The translations under genes and the position numbers were made by a program. A stretch of 64,000 nucleotides of DNA from Firmicutes bacterium UBA5201 (GTDB lineage Bacteria > Bacillota > Clostridia > Peptostreptococcales > Acidaminobacteraceae), in contig DHVT01000007.1 of the NCBI GenBank assembly GCA_002412775.1, positions 1-64,000 of the forward strand, written 5' to 3'. Under the pieces are notes generated by a model. That model saw only the letters and a list, made by a program, of their open reading frames with translations, did not search any database and was not told the origin of the DNA. The first letter of the stretch is position 1; each line of letters opens with the position of its first letter. Below, piece after piece: positions 5,751 to 15,240 of this stretch.

Positions 5751-7931
5751 ATGAATTTTTATCAAACTGTCGAAGGAATAAATAAAATATCGTTTGGAGA
5801 TATTATTCCCACTGAAACGATTCTTCAGGAAAGATTTGTGAAAACGGACTCGTTCAAGGTCCCCGGAGTCATTCAAAAAAGTGAAAAGCGTTTTACGTGG
5901 AAACTGGACTTGAATGATGATGATGTGATTTATGGTTTGGGCCAAAATATAAGAGGAATGAACAAGCGCGGATTTGTTTATGAATCTTTTTGTTCTGACG
6001 ATCCAAATCACACGCCGGACAAAAAATCACTCTATGGCGCCCACAATTTTTTTGTGGTTTTAAGCGATAAGCCTTGGGGAATTTATATCGATTTTGCAGG
6101 GAAAGTGACATTTGACATCGGATTTGAGCATCAGGATGTGATAAAGATAGAAGTTGAAGGGATTGACTTTGATGCCTATGTTTTTACGGGGTCCTACAAG
6201 CAAATCGTCAATCAATTCAGAAGTTTGATCGGACAGAGTTATGTGCCTCCCAAATGGGGATTCGGATATCAGCAGAGCCGATGGAGCTATGTGGATAAAG
6301 AAGAAGTGCTTTCAATCGCCGATAAGTTCGATGAGCATGACTTGCCTTGTGATGCCATATATCTGGATATAGATTATATGGAGAGATTCAAGGATTTCAC
6401 AGTCAGTGAGGAGCGGTTTCCTGAGTTTCAGTCTTTTGTGGCTGAAATGAAATCAAGAGAGATCAAATTGATTCCAATAATCGATGCGGGTGTCAAGATT
6501 GAATCGGGCTATGACGTCTATGAAGAAGGCGTTAAAAACGACTATTTCTGCAATGATGTGAACGGCGACCCATTCGTGGCGGCCGTTTGGCCAGGAAAAG
6601 TACATTTTCCGGACTTTTTAAACAGCAAAGCTAGAAAATGGTTCGGTCAAAAATATCATCACTTGTTGAATATGGGCATTGAAGGATTTTGGAATGATAT
6701 GAATGAACCTGCGATATTTTATTCCGAACAAGGTCTGAAGGATGCCATTTCATTCGTAAGCAGTCAAGCCGGTAAGAATTTGGACATTCATACATTTTTT
6801 GATCTTAAAGACAAAATATTGAATATCTCCAATTCAGAAGTGGATTATAAGAGTATGTACCATAATTATGACGGTTTGAAAGTGAACCATTATGACGTTC
6901 ACAATCTATTTGGTTATTTCATGACACGGGCTGCTGCGGAAGGTTTTGAAGGCTATGCTCCTGACAAAAGACACTTCATGATCACCAGAGCGTCACACAT
7001 CGGTATGGCAAAACATTCAGGTATTTGGACCGGCGACAATCATTCTTGGTGGGAACATCTCAAACTCAACATTCAAATGATGCCTGGCCTTGGAATGGCA
7101 GGATTCCTATATTCCGGTGCCGATACAGGTGGATTTGGAGGAGAGGCCAGTGGGGAACTGTTGACGAGATGGCTCCAATTCAGTATATTCACACCACTGC
7201 TTAGAAATCATAGTGCGATGGGAACGCGTAAACAGGAACCTTGGATGTTCGAGACAGAGACATTGGATCGAATCAGGGATGTGGTTAAGATGCGCTATGC
7301 ACTGATCCCATACCTCTATTCGGAATTCATGAAGGCGAATTTCAATCATGAGTTGTTGTTTGCGCCCCTTTCATATGAATATGGTGACCCCAGATCAAAA
7401 CAAGTTGAAGATCAGCTTTTACTGGGAGATTCACTGATGCTCGCACCAATTTATGAGCAGAATTCACGAGGGAGATCAGTCTATTTGCCAGAAAAAATGG
7501 TGTTATGGAAAGCGACAGCTTTTGAACACTTGAATGAAGAAGAATTTGAACTGATGGATGAGGGATACCACTTTGTGGATGTTGCTTTGAATGTTATACC
7601 ACTTTATTTGAAGCCAGGAAAACTCGTGGTTCTGACGAAACCGGGAAATAGGGTATCGACTTTGGACGAATCCAATCTGGTTGTGCTAGGTTACGTGCCA
7701 GGCAAGGCTATCTATGAACTTTATAATGATGATGGACTGACAAAAGGCTATAAATCAGGAGATTCACTCAAGACCATGTTCAAAGTGGATCGTCTCAACA
7801 ATGAGTATCACATATCCGTTGATACAAACGATATGGCGCTTAATACCATAACGTTTTATCTTATAGATGACAACGGCAAGTGGCATGTCATAAAGCAAAA
7901 CGCAATTATGGACGAAAGCCGTTATGTTTGA
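5751..7931 (+). CDS. GH31 alpha-glucosidase
   Basis: The protein has 726 residues with an N-terminal beta domain and a GH31 barrel. The nucleophile motif WNDMNEPAIF is near residue 310, and the acid/base region SGIWTGDNHSWW near residue 425. There is no signal peptide, so it is cytosolic. It should release glucose from alpha-1,4 (possibly alpha-1,6) linked maltodextrins. An insert of about 55 residues separates WNDMNEP from the next conserved block. It starts 16 nt after the regulator, preceded by GAGGTG, so it is probably cotranscribed with it. Exact linkage preference cannot be read from sequence. Confidence 0.92.
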   Translation: MNFYQTVEGINKISFGDIIPTETILQERFVKTDSFKVPGVIQKSEKRFTWKLDLNDDDVIYGLGQNIRGMNKRGFVYESFCSDDPNHTPDKKSLYGAHNFFVVLSDKPWGIYIDFAGKVTFDIGFEHQDVIKIEVEGIDFDAYVFTGSYKQIVNQFRSLIGQSYVPPKWGFGYQQSRWSYVDKEEVLSIADKFDEHDLPCDAIYLDIDYMERFKDFTVSEERFPEFQSFVAEMKSREIKLIPIIDAGVKIESGYDVYEEGVKNDYFCNDVNGDPFVAAVWPGKVHFPDFLNSKARKWFGQKYHHLLNMGIEGFWNDMNEPAIFYSEQGLKDAISFVSSQAGKNLDIHTFFDLKDKILNISNSEVDYKSMYHNYDGLKVNHYDVHNLFGYFMTRAAAEGFEGYAPDKRHFMITRASHIGMAKHSGIWTGDNHSWWEHLKLNIQMMPGLGMAGFLYSGADTGGFGGEASGELLTRWLQFSIFTPLLRNHSAMGTRKQEPWMFETETLDRIRDVVKMRYALIPYLYSEFMKANFNHELLFAPLSYEYGDPRSKQVEDQLLLGDSLMLAPIYEQNSRGRSVYLPEKMVLWKATAFEHLNEEEFELMDEGYHFVDVALNVIPLYLKPGKLVVLTKPGNRVSTLDESNLVVLGYVPGKAIYELYNDDGLTKGYKSGDSLKTMFKVDRLNNEYHISVDTNDMALNTITFYLIDDNGKWHVIKQNAIMDESRYV

Positions 7932-7962
7932 TGTCAATTGAAAACAATAATAATCTTTGAAA

Positions 7963-7978
7963 TTGGAAACGTTTCCAA
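7963..7978 (+). promoter_or_regulatory. LacI-family operator upstream of glgP
   Basis: TTGGAAACGTTTCCAA is a perfect 16-bp palindrome with the same GGAAACG half site as the operator before the regulator gene. It overlaps the first bases of the AAGGAGG ribosome-binding site (7977-7983) of glgP. Confidence 0.8.
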
Positions 7979-7987
7979 GGAGGAAAA

Positions 7988-10354
7988 ATGAAAACTTATA
8001 CTGATGAAATTAAAGGATTTTTAAAGTCGGAATTCGGCAAGGTTTTGGAAGACGCCAGTCAACACGAAATATATTATGCGCTTTCGAAAACCATCATGAG
8101 CAATATTGCAGATCAATGGAACAATACAAAAGAGCAATACGGTAAAGAGAAACAAGCTTTCTACATGTCAGCTGAGTTCCTGATGGGTAGAGCGTTAGGC
8201 AATAATCTAATGAATTTGAATCTGTATCATGAGATACAGGATGAGCTGAAAGGCCTCGGGATCAATTTGAATGCCATCGAGGATAGTGAAGAAGATGCCG
8301 GACTTGGAAATGGTGGACTGGGAAGGTTGGCTGCGTGTTTCCTTGACTCTGCCGCAACAATGAATCTACCACTGAACGGTTATGGAATTCGTTATGATTT
8401 TGGTATGTTCAAACAATATTTTGAAAATGGGTTCCAGAAAGAAATGGCGGACCATTGGTTGAAATATGGTGATCCATGGTCGATAAGAAGAGAAGACGAA
8501 GCTGTTATCGTCCATTTCACTGATGGTGATGTGCGCGCAGTTCCGTACGACACCCCAATCATAGGTTACGGCACTAATAACATCAACACTTTGAGGCTTT
8601 GGAAATCAGAACCGTTGGAGCCCTTTGATTTCGACTTGTTCAATGCGCAGGAATATGACAAATCCGTCAAAATGAAAAACAGGGCTGAAGATATTTCAAG
8701 AGTGCTTTATCCGAACGACTCGGAGAATGACGGAAAGATTCTCAGGCTTAAGCAGCAATACTTCTTTGTGTCAGCCTCACTTCAGGAGTTGGTCAGAAAA
8801 TTCAAATTGGAGCATGGCAAGCATTTCGAAAAATTCCCTGAATATCTCGCTATCCAACTGAATGACACCCATCCTGTCGTCGCTATCCCCGAATTGATCA
8901 GAATTCTTGTGGATGAGGAACACATCTCATTCAAAAAAGCTTGGGGAATCGCCCAAAAGACTTTTTCCTATACGAATCACACGATATTGCAAGAGGCACT
9001 GGAAAAATGGTGGATCGGATTCTACAAAGAATTGTTGCCTAGAGTATACGAGATCATTGAGAAACTGGACAAGCATTTTGTCACTGAACTTAAAGAACTT
9101 GGTTACGACAAGACACAAATTCATGACATGAGAATCATCAAAGACAACATGATCCACATGGCATTCCTTGCAATTCATGGCACCAAAGTGACAAACGGTG
9201 TTGCCGCCCTTCATACGGACATTCTCAAAGAACAGGAACTGAAGGCATGGTATGAACTTTATCCGAACAGATTTCAAAACAAAACCAATGGCATCACGCA
9301 AAGAAGATGGCTGATGCTCGCCAATCAGGAGCTTTCCGGTTATATCACGGAACTTCTCGGTAACGATTCCTGGGGAAAAGATCTGTCACAACTCAAAAAA
9401 CTGGAAGCCTTCATAAATGACGAAGCTGTTTTGGAGAAGTTTTTAGCCATCAAGAAAACGAAAAAAGAGCAACTTGCAGAGTATGTGAAAACTGTGGAAG
9501 GCGTCGAACTCGATCCGAATTCGATATTCGATATCCAGATCAAGCGTCTTCACGAGTACAAACGTCAACTGCTCAACGCTTTTCAAATATTGAATCTGTA
9601 CTTCGACATCAAAGAGAATCCTAAAAAAGACATTGTTCCAAGAACTTTCATATTCGGTGCGAAATCAGCACCTGGATACTTCAGAGCAAAAGGAATCATC
9701 AAGTTCATCAATGAGATTGCAAAACTCGTCAATGATGACAAAGATGTTGATGGCAGAATCAAAGTGCTGTTTGTGACGAATTACAGAGTCTCTTATGCCG
9801 AGAAATTATTCCCTGCAGCCGATCTCTCAGAACAGATTTCAACTGCTGGAAAAGAAGCTTCTGGTACGGGCAATATGAAATTCATGCTCAACGGAACGCC
9901 TACCATAGGTACGCTCGATGGCGCAAACGTTGAAATCGTCGAAGAAGCTGGCCTTGAAAATAACTATATTTTTGGCGCTGAAGTGGAAGAACTTGAAGCT
10001 ATAAAAGAGAGTTATGACCCTGTGGCAATTTACAAATCCCATCCTAGACTCAAAAAAATCATAGATACTTTGATCGACGGAACATTTGATGATGAGAAGA
10101 CCGGCATGTTCAAGGAACTTTATGACGCACTCCTGAAAGATGCATCATGGCACAAAGCGGACAATTATTTCATATTGAAAGATTTCGACAGTTATGTGGA
10201 TGCTCAGTCAAGGGTCGATCATGACTACAGAGATCAAAAGGAATGGGCTAAAAAATGTTGGATGAATATCTGTGGTGCGGGCAAATTCAGTTCAGACAGA
10301 ACGATTGTGGAGTACGCGAAAGATATTTGGAATATTAAACGCATTGATGTATAA
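7988..10354 (+). CDS. glgP: Glycogen/maltodextrin phosphorylase (GH-type GT35)
   Basis: The protein has 788 residues, normal for the family. The N-terminal block AEFLMGRALGNNL and the pyridoxal-phosphate site EASGTGNMKFMLNGTPTIGT (about 625-645) are both clear. It cleaves alpha-1,4 glucans with phosphate to glucose-1-phosphate. The preferred glucan cannot be told. It has a strong AAGGAGG overlapping an operator, so it is probably a regulated transcription unit together with the glucokinase and pgi genes downstream. Confidence 0.96.
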   Translation: MKTYTDEIKGFLKSEFGKVLEDASQHEIYYALSKTIMSNIADQWNNTKEQYGKEKQAFYMSAEFLMGRALGNNLMNLNLYHEIQDELKGLGINLNAIEDSEEDAGLGNGGLGRLAACFLDSAATMNLPLNGYGIRYDFGMFKQYFENGFQKEMADHWLKYGDPWSIRREDEAVIVHFTDGDVRAVPYDTPIIGYGTNNINTLRLWKSEPLEPFDFDLFNAQEYDKSVKMKNRAEDISRVLYPNDSENDGKILRLKQQYFFVSASLQELVRKFKLEHGKHFEKFPEYLAIQLNDTHPVVAIPELIRILVDEEHISFKKAWGIAQKTFSYTNHTILQEALEKWWIGFYKELLPRVYEIIEKLDKHFVTELKELGYDKTQIHDMRIIKDNMIHMAFLAIHGTKVTNGVAALHTDILKEQELKAWYELYPNRFQNKTNGITQRRWLMLANQELSGYITELLGNDSWGKDLSQLKKLEAFINDEAVLEKFLAIKKTKKEQLAEYVKTVEGVELDPNSIFDIQIKRLHEYKRQLLNAFQILNLYFDIKENPKKDIVPRTFIFGAKSAPGYFRAKGIIKFINEIAKLVNDDKDVDGRIKVLFVTNYRVSYAEKLFPAADLSEQISTAGKEASGTGNMKFMLNGTPTIGTLDGANVEIVEEAGLENNYIFGAEVEELEAIKESYDPVAIYKSHPRLKKIIDTLIDGTFDDEKTGMFKELYDALLKDASWHKADNYFILKDFDSYVDAQSRVDHDYRDQKEWAKKCWMNICGAGKFSSDRTIVEYAKDIWNIKRIDV

Positions 10355-10386
10355 TTGTTTTATTAAATGATTATATGGAGGATATT

Positions 10387-11331
10387 GTGTATATAGGTAT
10401 TGATTTAGGCGGGACAAATATCGCCGGCGGCCTGGTGGATGATGATGGTGTCATAATTAAAAAATATGCGGTTCCAACCCGTCGTGAACGTGGGAGTGAA
10501 GCCGTTATAGATGAGATTTTCAGTGTGGTTGAAAACTTGCTTGAAGGTCACCCTGAGGCCAATGTCAAAGGAATAGGGATCGGTATTCCCGGAATAGCCG
10601 ATCCTCATACCGGAGACGTGATTGTCTGTGTCAACTTGAACTGGTACAACGTGCCACTCAAAACGAAACTGAATGAAAAAGTGGATTTGCCGATCTTCAT
10701 CGACAATGATGCTACAGTCGCAGGTGTCGCAGAGTTCACAGTTGCCCAAAAAGATCGTTATAAGGATGCCGTGATGCTGACTCTGGGAACCGGAGTCGGA
10801 GGTGGCATACTGATTGACGGAAAAGTGGTTTCGGGACATCATGGAATCGGTTCGGAGCTTGGACACATGATTATCGGCGAAAGTCTGTACACGTGCAACT
10901 GTGGAAGAAATGGTTGTCTGGAGACATTTGCCTCATCGACTGCGATTATCCATTACGCAAAACACTTGCTCCAGAGTGGTGCGGATTCACTGATCATGGA
11001 TTATGTGGGTGGAGATTTGAGTCTGATAGACGGAGAAGTGATTTTCAAAGCGGCTCAAAATGGTGATGAAGTGGCTGGCGCGGTTGTCGATCGGTTGGTG
11101 AATTACCTCAGCATTGGCATAATGAACATCGTGAGCACCATCGATCCTGAAATAGTGGTATTGGGTGGCGGCTTGTCGCATGCCGGAGATTTTCTTATTG
11201 AAAAAATCAACACCAAACTCGAGACACTCAAATATTTCAAAGCGACCGATTGCGCCAAAGTTGAGATTGCAAAACTCAAGAATGATGCCGGTATAATCGG
11301 AGCTGCCATGTATGCTAAAATCCAAAATTGA
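10387..11331 (+). CDS. glk: ROK-family glucokinase
   Basis: The protein has 314 residues from GTG 10387. This start is chosen because GGAGG lies 5 nt upstream; an in-frame ATG at 10375 overlaps that ribosome-binding site. It has the ATP-binding DLGGTNIAGG at the N terminus and the ROK zinc motif GHMIIGESLYTCNCGRNGCL with the following Glu. It should phosphorylate glucose released by the GH31 enzyme to glucose-6-phosphate. It is 32 nt from glgP and 17 nt from pgi, consistent with an operon. Confidence 0.93.
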   Translation: MYIGIDLGGTNIAGGLVDDDGVIIKKYAVPTRRERGSEAVIDEIFSVVENLLEGHPEANVKGIGIGIPGIADPHTGDVIVCVNLNWYNVPLKTKLNEKVDLPIFIDNDATVAGVAEFTVAQKDRYKDAVMLTLGTGVGGGILIDGKVVSGHHGIGSELGHMIIGESLYTCNCGRNGCLETFASSTAIIHYAKHLLQSGADSLIMDYVGGDLSLIDGEVIFKAAQNGDEVAGAVVDRLVNYLSIGIMNIVSTIDPEIVVLGGGLSHAGDFLIEKINTKLETLKYFKATDCAKVEIAKLKNDAGIIGAAMYAKIQN

Positions 11332-11348
11332 ATCCAAGGGAGGATGTC

Positions 11349-12650
11349 ATGAGCAAATTGAAATTTGATTATTCAAATGCAATGATCAAGGAACATGAAT
11401 ATGAGTATCTAAAGCCTCAAATTCTGACAGCGCATAAACTTCTACATGAGGGAACAGGAGCAGGCAATGACTATATAGGATGGTTGGATTATCCCAAAAG
11501 TTATGACAAAGATGAGTTCGCACGTATAAAAGCCGCAGCTGACAACATCAGAAACAAAGCGGATGTGCTCATCGTCATCGGAATCGGTGGTTCATATCTC
11601 GGTGCGAAGACGGTTATAGATGCGTTGTCACACTCTTTTTACAATGAACTTCCCAAAGAAAAACGAAAAGGGCCAAAAATATACTTTGCCGGTCATCAGA
11701 TCAGTGGTACGTATTTAAATGACCTTCTTGAAATGATAGAGGATCAAAGCGTTTGTCTCAACGTCATTTCCAAATCAGGGACCACCACTGAACCTGCGAT
11801 CGCATTTAGAGTTCTGAAGAATGCACTCATCAAGAAATATGGACACGAAGAAGCGGTTAAGAGAATCTATGCCACAACAGACGAAAAAAGCGGTGCGCTC
11901 AGAGCGCTCTCGACTGAAGAAGGATATGAGACATTTGTCATTCCTGCCAATGTGGGAGGCAGATATTCTGTCCTGACCCCGGTTGGACTCCTTCCTATTG
12001 CTGCAGCTGGAATTGATATAGACGCGCTCATGGCTGGGGCGGCAGATGGAGTGGAAGAATACGCCATTGAAAACATTGATGAAAATCCTTGCTATCAATA
12101 TGCACTTGTCAGAAATGTGCAGTACAATAAGGGCAAAGCCATAGAAGTCTTGGTCAATTATGAGCCATCGATGGGATTCCTAGCGGAATGGTGGATGCAG
12201 CTTTACGGCGAAAGCGAAGGCAAAGACGGAAAAGGACTTTTCCCTACAAAAATGAACAACACCACAGACTTGCATTCCATGGGTCAAATGATCCAAGATG
12301 GTCCGAGACATATATTCGAGACTGTCGTACGTGTTGAATCATTTGAAAAGGACATCGTGATCGAATCGGAAAAAGTGGATCTTGATGGCCTCAACTATCT
12401 TGTGGGTAAAACCATGAGCTACGTCAATGACAATGCATTCAAAGGCACGCTTGAAGCCCATGTGGATGGCAATGTACCAAACCTTGTGATCACCATGGAG
12501 AAAAAAGACGCTTACCATTTGGGAAAACTCTTATACTTCTTCATGAAAGCATGTGGAGTAAGCGGGTATTCAATAGGTGTAAATCCATTTGATCAACCAG
12601 GCGTGGAAGCGTATAAAAAGAACATGTTCAGACTACTTGGTAAAAAATAA
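11349..12650 (+). CDS. pgi: Glucose-6-phosphate isomerase
   Basis: The protein has 433 residues, the short Gram-positive form. The start ATG 11349 follows AAGGGAGGATGTC; the longer frame start at 11328 overlaps the stop of glk. VIGIGGSYLGAK near residue 75 and SKSGTTTEPA near residue 145 are sugar-phosphate-binding loops. It interconverts glucose-6-phosphate and fructose-6-phosphate and closes the glucan-to-glycolysis route of this cluster. Confidence 0.96.
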   Translation: MSKLKFDYSNAMIKEHEYEYLKPQILTAHKLLHEGTGAGNDYIGWLDYPKSYDKDEFARIKAAADNIRNKADVLIVIGIGGSYLGAKTVIDALSHSFYNELPKEKRKGPKIYFAGHQISGTYLNDLLEMIEDQSVCLNVISKSGTTTEPAIAFRVLKNALIKKYGHEEAVKRIYATTDEKSGALRALSTEEGYETFVIPANVGGRYSVLTPVGLLPIAAAGIDIDALMAGAADGVEEYAIENIDENPCYQYALVRNVQYNKGKAIEVLVNYEPSMGFLAEWWMQLYGESEGKDGKGLFPTKMNNTTDLHSMGQMIQDGPRHIFETVVRVESFEKDIVIESEKVDLDGLNYLVGKTMSYVNDNAFKGTLEAHVDGNVPNLVITMEKKDAYHLGKLLYFFMKACGVSGYSIGVNPFDQPGVEAYKKNMFRLLGKK

Positions 12651-12703
12651 CAATTCTATATTTTGTGCCAACAAGGGACTTTGGCACTATATATAGTGGA
12701 TTT

Positions 12704-12737
12704 AGAGGCGTGATTTTCGGATCGCCTCTATTTTTTT
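12704..12737 (+). terminator. Terminator of the glucan-catabolism cluster
   Basis: AGAGGCG and CGCCTCT form a hairpin followed by ATTTTTTTG. A second hairpin without a T run, GTGCCAA/TTGGCAC (12665-12687), lies just before it. Confidence 0.85.
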
Positions 12738-12760
12738 GTAAAAATATCGTCCAAATGCTG

Positions 12761-12789
12761 TTTACAGAATCATAAGTGGATGGTACAAT
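12761..12789 (+). promoter_or_regulatory. Promoter of the ribonucleotide reductase gene
   Basis: TTTACA (12761-12766) and TACAAT (12784-12789) have a 17-nt spacing, 77 nt before the start codon. No NrdR-box pair was recognised by eye in the leader. Confidence 0.7.
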
Positions 12790-12865
12790 ATATAGGTGTA
12801 CTGGACTAGATAAACACTAAATGTAGTGTTATCAAGGAATGAAGCAAAATGGAGGGGTATAGCGC

Positions 12866-15217
12866 ATGAAAGTCTTAAAAAGAGACGGCACAGTGGTGGA
12901 ATTTGAAGTTTCCAAAATTATAAGAGCACTTGAAAAAGCGATGCTCGAAACAATAGTTGGAATTGATGAGCCATTATGTAAAGCCATTGGGGAACAAATC
13001 ACTGAAGCATCGGAAGGCAGAGATGTGCCTATTTCAGTAGATGAAATACAAGATCTGGTAGAAGATTTATTAATGGAAAGCCCTAGAAAAGACGCTGCCA
13101 AAAAATATATCATTTATAGAAATGAAAAAGATAAGACACGTATGGCTAGGAAAAAAGAGGATCATAGATTGCTATCCGATGATTTCATAAGCAAATACAA
13201 GCATATGAACTCACCTATGAAACAACTCGGTGATTTTGTTTATTATAGAACCTATTCAAGATGGTTGCCCGAGGAAAAACGAAGGGAATATTGGTGGGAA
13301 ACGGTCAGACGTGCAGTTGAGTACAACTGCTCAATCGTCAAGACTTCCCGCGCTGAAGCGGAGGAATTGTTTGATAATGTATTCCATTTGAGACAGTTCC
13401 TATCAGGCAGAACTTTCTGGGTTGGTGGCACAGCTGTCGCAAAGCACTATCCGATGGCCAACTACAATTGCAGTTTTCAGGTCGTCAACAATTTTGACGC
13501 ATTCAAGGATATCTTTTATCTGCTGATGATCGGTTCCGGTGTCGGTGTGAGAATTCTCAAAGAAGACGTTGTCCAGTTGCCAAAAGTCAGAACTGATTTC
13601 GAAGTGGTCCATAAGGATTACACACCTCTTCCGAGAGCTGAAAGAGAAGACAATACCAGCCTTGAGTTCTTTTATAACAATACGGTTAAAATCACAATCG
13701 GAGATTCAAAGGAAGGTTGGGTACAATCACTTGACTTCTTCCTGAAACTGATTCATACCAATGAGTATCGAAATATCAAGACTGTAATCATCGATTATGA
13801 CCATGTTAGACCCAAAGGTGAGAAATTAAGGACATTCGGGGGCACGGCAAGTGGTCACACCAGTCTTAAAAATATGTTCCACAAAATCGATAGAGTCATC
13901 AAGAAAGCTGGATTCCTAGTGGAATCCAAAGTCGTGAAATTGAGACCGATAGATTGTCTGGATATAGCCAACATCATAGGCGAGAATGTCGTAGTCGGCG
14001 GCGTCAGAAGAACTGCCGAGATAGTGTTGGTCGATGCTGACGACAAAGAATGCATTGAAGCAAAAAGCAAACTCTATACCATGGAAGATGGCAAGTGGGT
14101 CGTCAACGATGAAATTCTCCATAGACAGATGAGCAACAATTCCATCTACTATAAAGAAAAACCGACACGTGAAATGATCAAATGGCAACTGGAGCGCATG
14201 AGATATTCCGGAGAACCAGGTTGGGTCAATGAAGTGGCAGGATCGAAAAGAAGACCGAATTTCAACGGTGTTAATCCATGTGGAGAAATACTGCTCGACA
14301 ACAAGGGCTTATGCAATTTGACAACAGTAAATGTTTTCGCATTCGCAGATGAAAAAGGCAATCTAGATATCGCAGGTCTGCTGAAAGCACAAAGAATGTC
14401 GGCGCGTTCAAGTTATAGAATGACTTGCGTTGAACTGGAGCTCCCGATGTGGAACAATGTTCAGCAAAGAGACAAGTTGCTCGGATGTTCTTTGACAGGG
14501 TGGCAGGATATGGTCAATGCCACTAAGCTTACTCTGGATGAACAAAAGAATCTGCTCCGACAAATGCGTGATGCGGCGAAAAAAGAAGCGGAAATGTACG
14601 CTGCCGAATTGGGTGGCGGAATACCGATCCTTGTCACAACGGTCAAACCGGAAGGCACATTATCACAACTTCCAAGTGTATCCAGTGGTGTCCATTATTC
14701 ACATTCACCATATTTCATCAGACGTGTACGTATCAATTCACATGATCCTCTGGTTAAAGTTTGTGAAGAGCTCGGCTACTCTGTTTTACCTGAAGTTGGT
14801 CAGGAATGGGAGACTTGTACCACAAAAGTCGTGGAATTCCCAGAAAAATCACCGATCGGTAAAACCAAATATGACGTTTCGGCACTGGAGCAACTCGAGA
14901 CTTATAAAATGTTCATGGAGCATTATGTGGATCATAACTGTTCAATCACTGTCCATGTCAGACCAAATGAATGGGAACTCGTGGAAGAATGGGTTTACAA
15001 CAACTGGGATGACACTGTGGCACTTTCGTTCTTACCACTGGAAGACAGTTTCTATCAACTGATGCCTTATGAAGCCATTGACGAGGAAGAATACAACAAA
15101 CGTTTTTCTCAGATGAAACCATTCAGACCATCATTGATCACCAAATATGAAAAAGAGGAAATTCAACTCGATATAGGTTCCGACGGATGTGACACGGGAG
15201 CTTGTCCGGTAAGATAA
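12866..15217 (+). CDS. nrdJ: Adenosylcobalamin-dependent ribonucleoside-triphosphate reductase (class II)
   Basis: The protein has 783 residues. An N-terminal ATP-cone (about 1-90, starting MKVLKRDGTVVEFEVSKI) is followed by the catalytic barrel. NYNCSF carries the first redox Cys, NPCGEILLDNKGLCNLTTVN carries the radical Cys, the Glu and the second redox Cys, and the C-terminal tail CDTGACPVR carries the shuttle Cys pair. This matches the monomeric RTPR type. It makes deoxyribonucleotides without oxygen and needs vitamin B12. The start ATG is preceded by GGAGGGGTATAGCGC. It is expressed from its own promoter. Confidence 0.93.
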   Translation: MKVLKRDGTVVEFEVSKIIRALEKAMLETIVGIDEPLCKAIGEQITEASEGRDVPISVDEIQDLVEDLLMESPRKDAAKKYIIYRNEKDKTRMARKKEDHRLLSDDFISKYKHMNSPMKQLGDFVYYRTYSRWLPEEKRREYWWETVRRAVEYNCSIVKTSRAEAEELFDNVFHLRQFLSGRTFWVGGTAVAKHYPMANYNCSFQVVNNFDAFKDIFYLLMIGSGVGVRILKEDVVQLPKVRTDFEVVHKDYTPLPRAEREDNTSLEFFYNNTVKITIGDSKEGWVQSLDFFLKLIHTNEYRNIKTVIIDYDHVRPKGEKLRTFGGTASGHTSLKNMFHKIDRVIKKAGFLVESKVVKLRPIDCLDIANIIGENVVVGGVRRTAEIVLVDADDKECIEAKSKLYTMEDGKWVVNDEILHRQMSNNSIYYKEKPTREMIKWQLERMRYSGEPGWVNEVAGSKRRPNFNGVNPCGEILLDNKGLCNLTTVNVFAFADEKGNLDIAGLLKAQRMSARSSYRMTCVELELPMWNNVQQRDKLLGCSLTGWQDMVNATKLTLDEQKNLLRQMRDAAKKEAEMYAAELGGGIPILVTTVKPEGTLSQLPSVSSGVHYSHSPYFIRRVRINSHDPLVKVCEELGYSVLPEVGQEWETCTTKVVEFPEKSPIGKTKYDVSALEQLETYKMFMEHYVDHNCSITVHVRPNEWELVEEWVYNNWDDTVALSFLPLEDSFYQLMPYEAIDEEEYNKRFSQMKPFRPSLITKYEKEEIQLDIGSDGCDTGACPVR

Positions 15218-15240
15218 ATCAATTGAAATCGGAGATGGAT

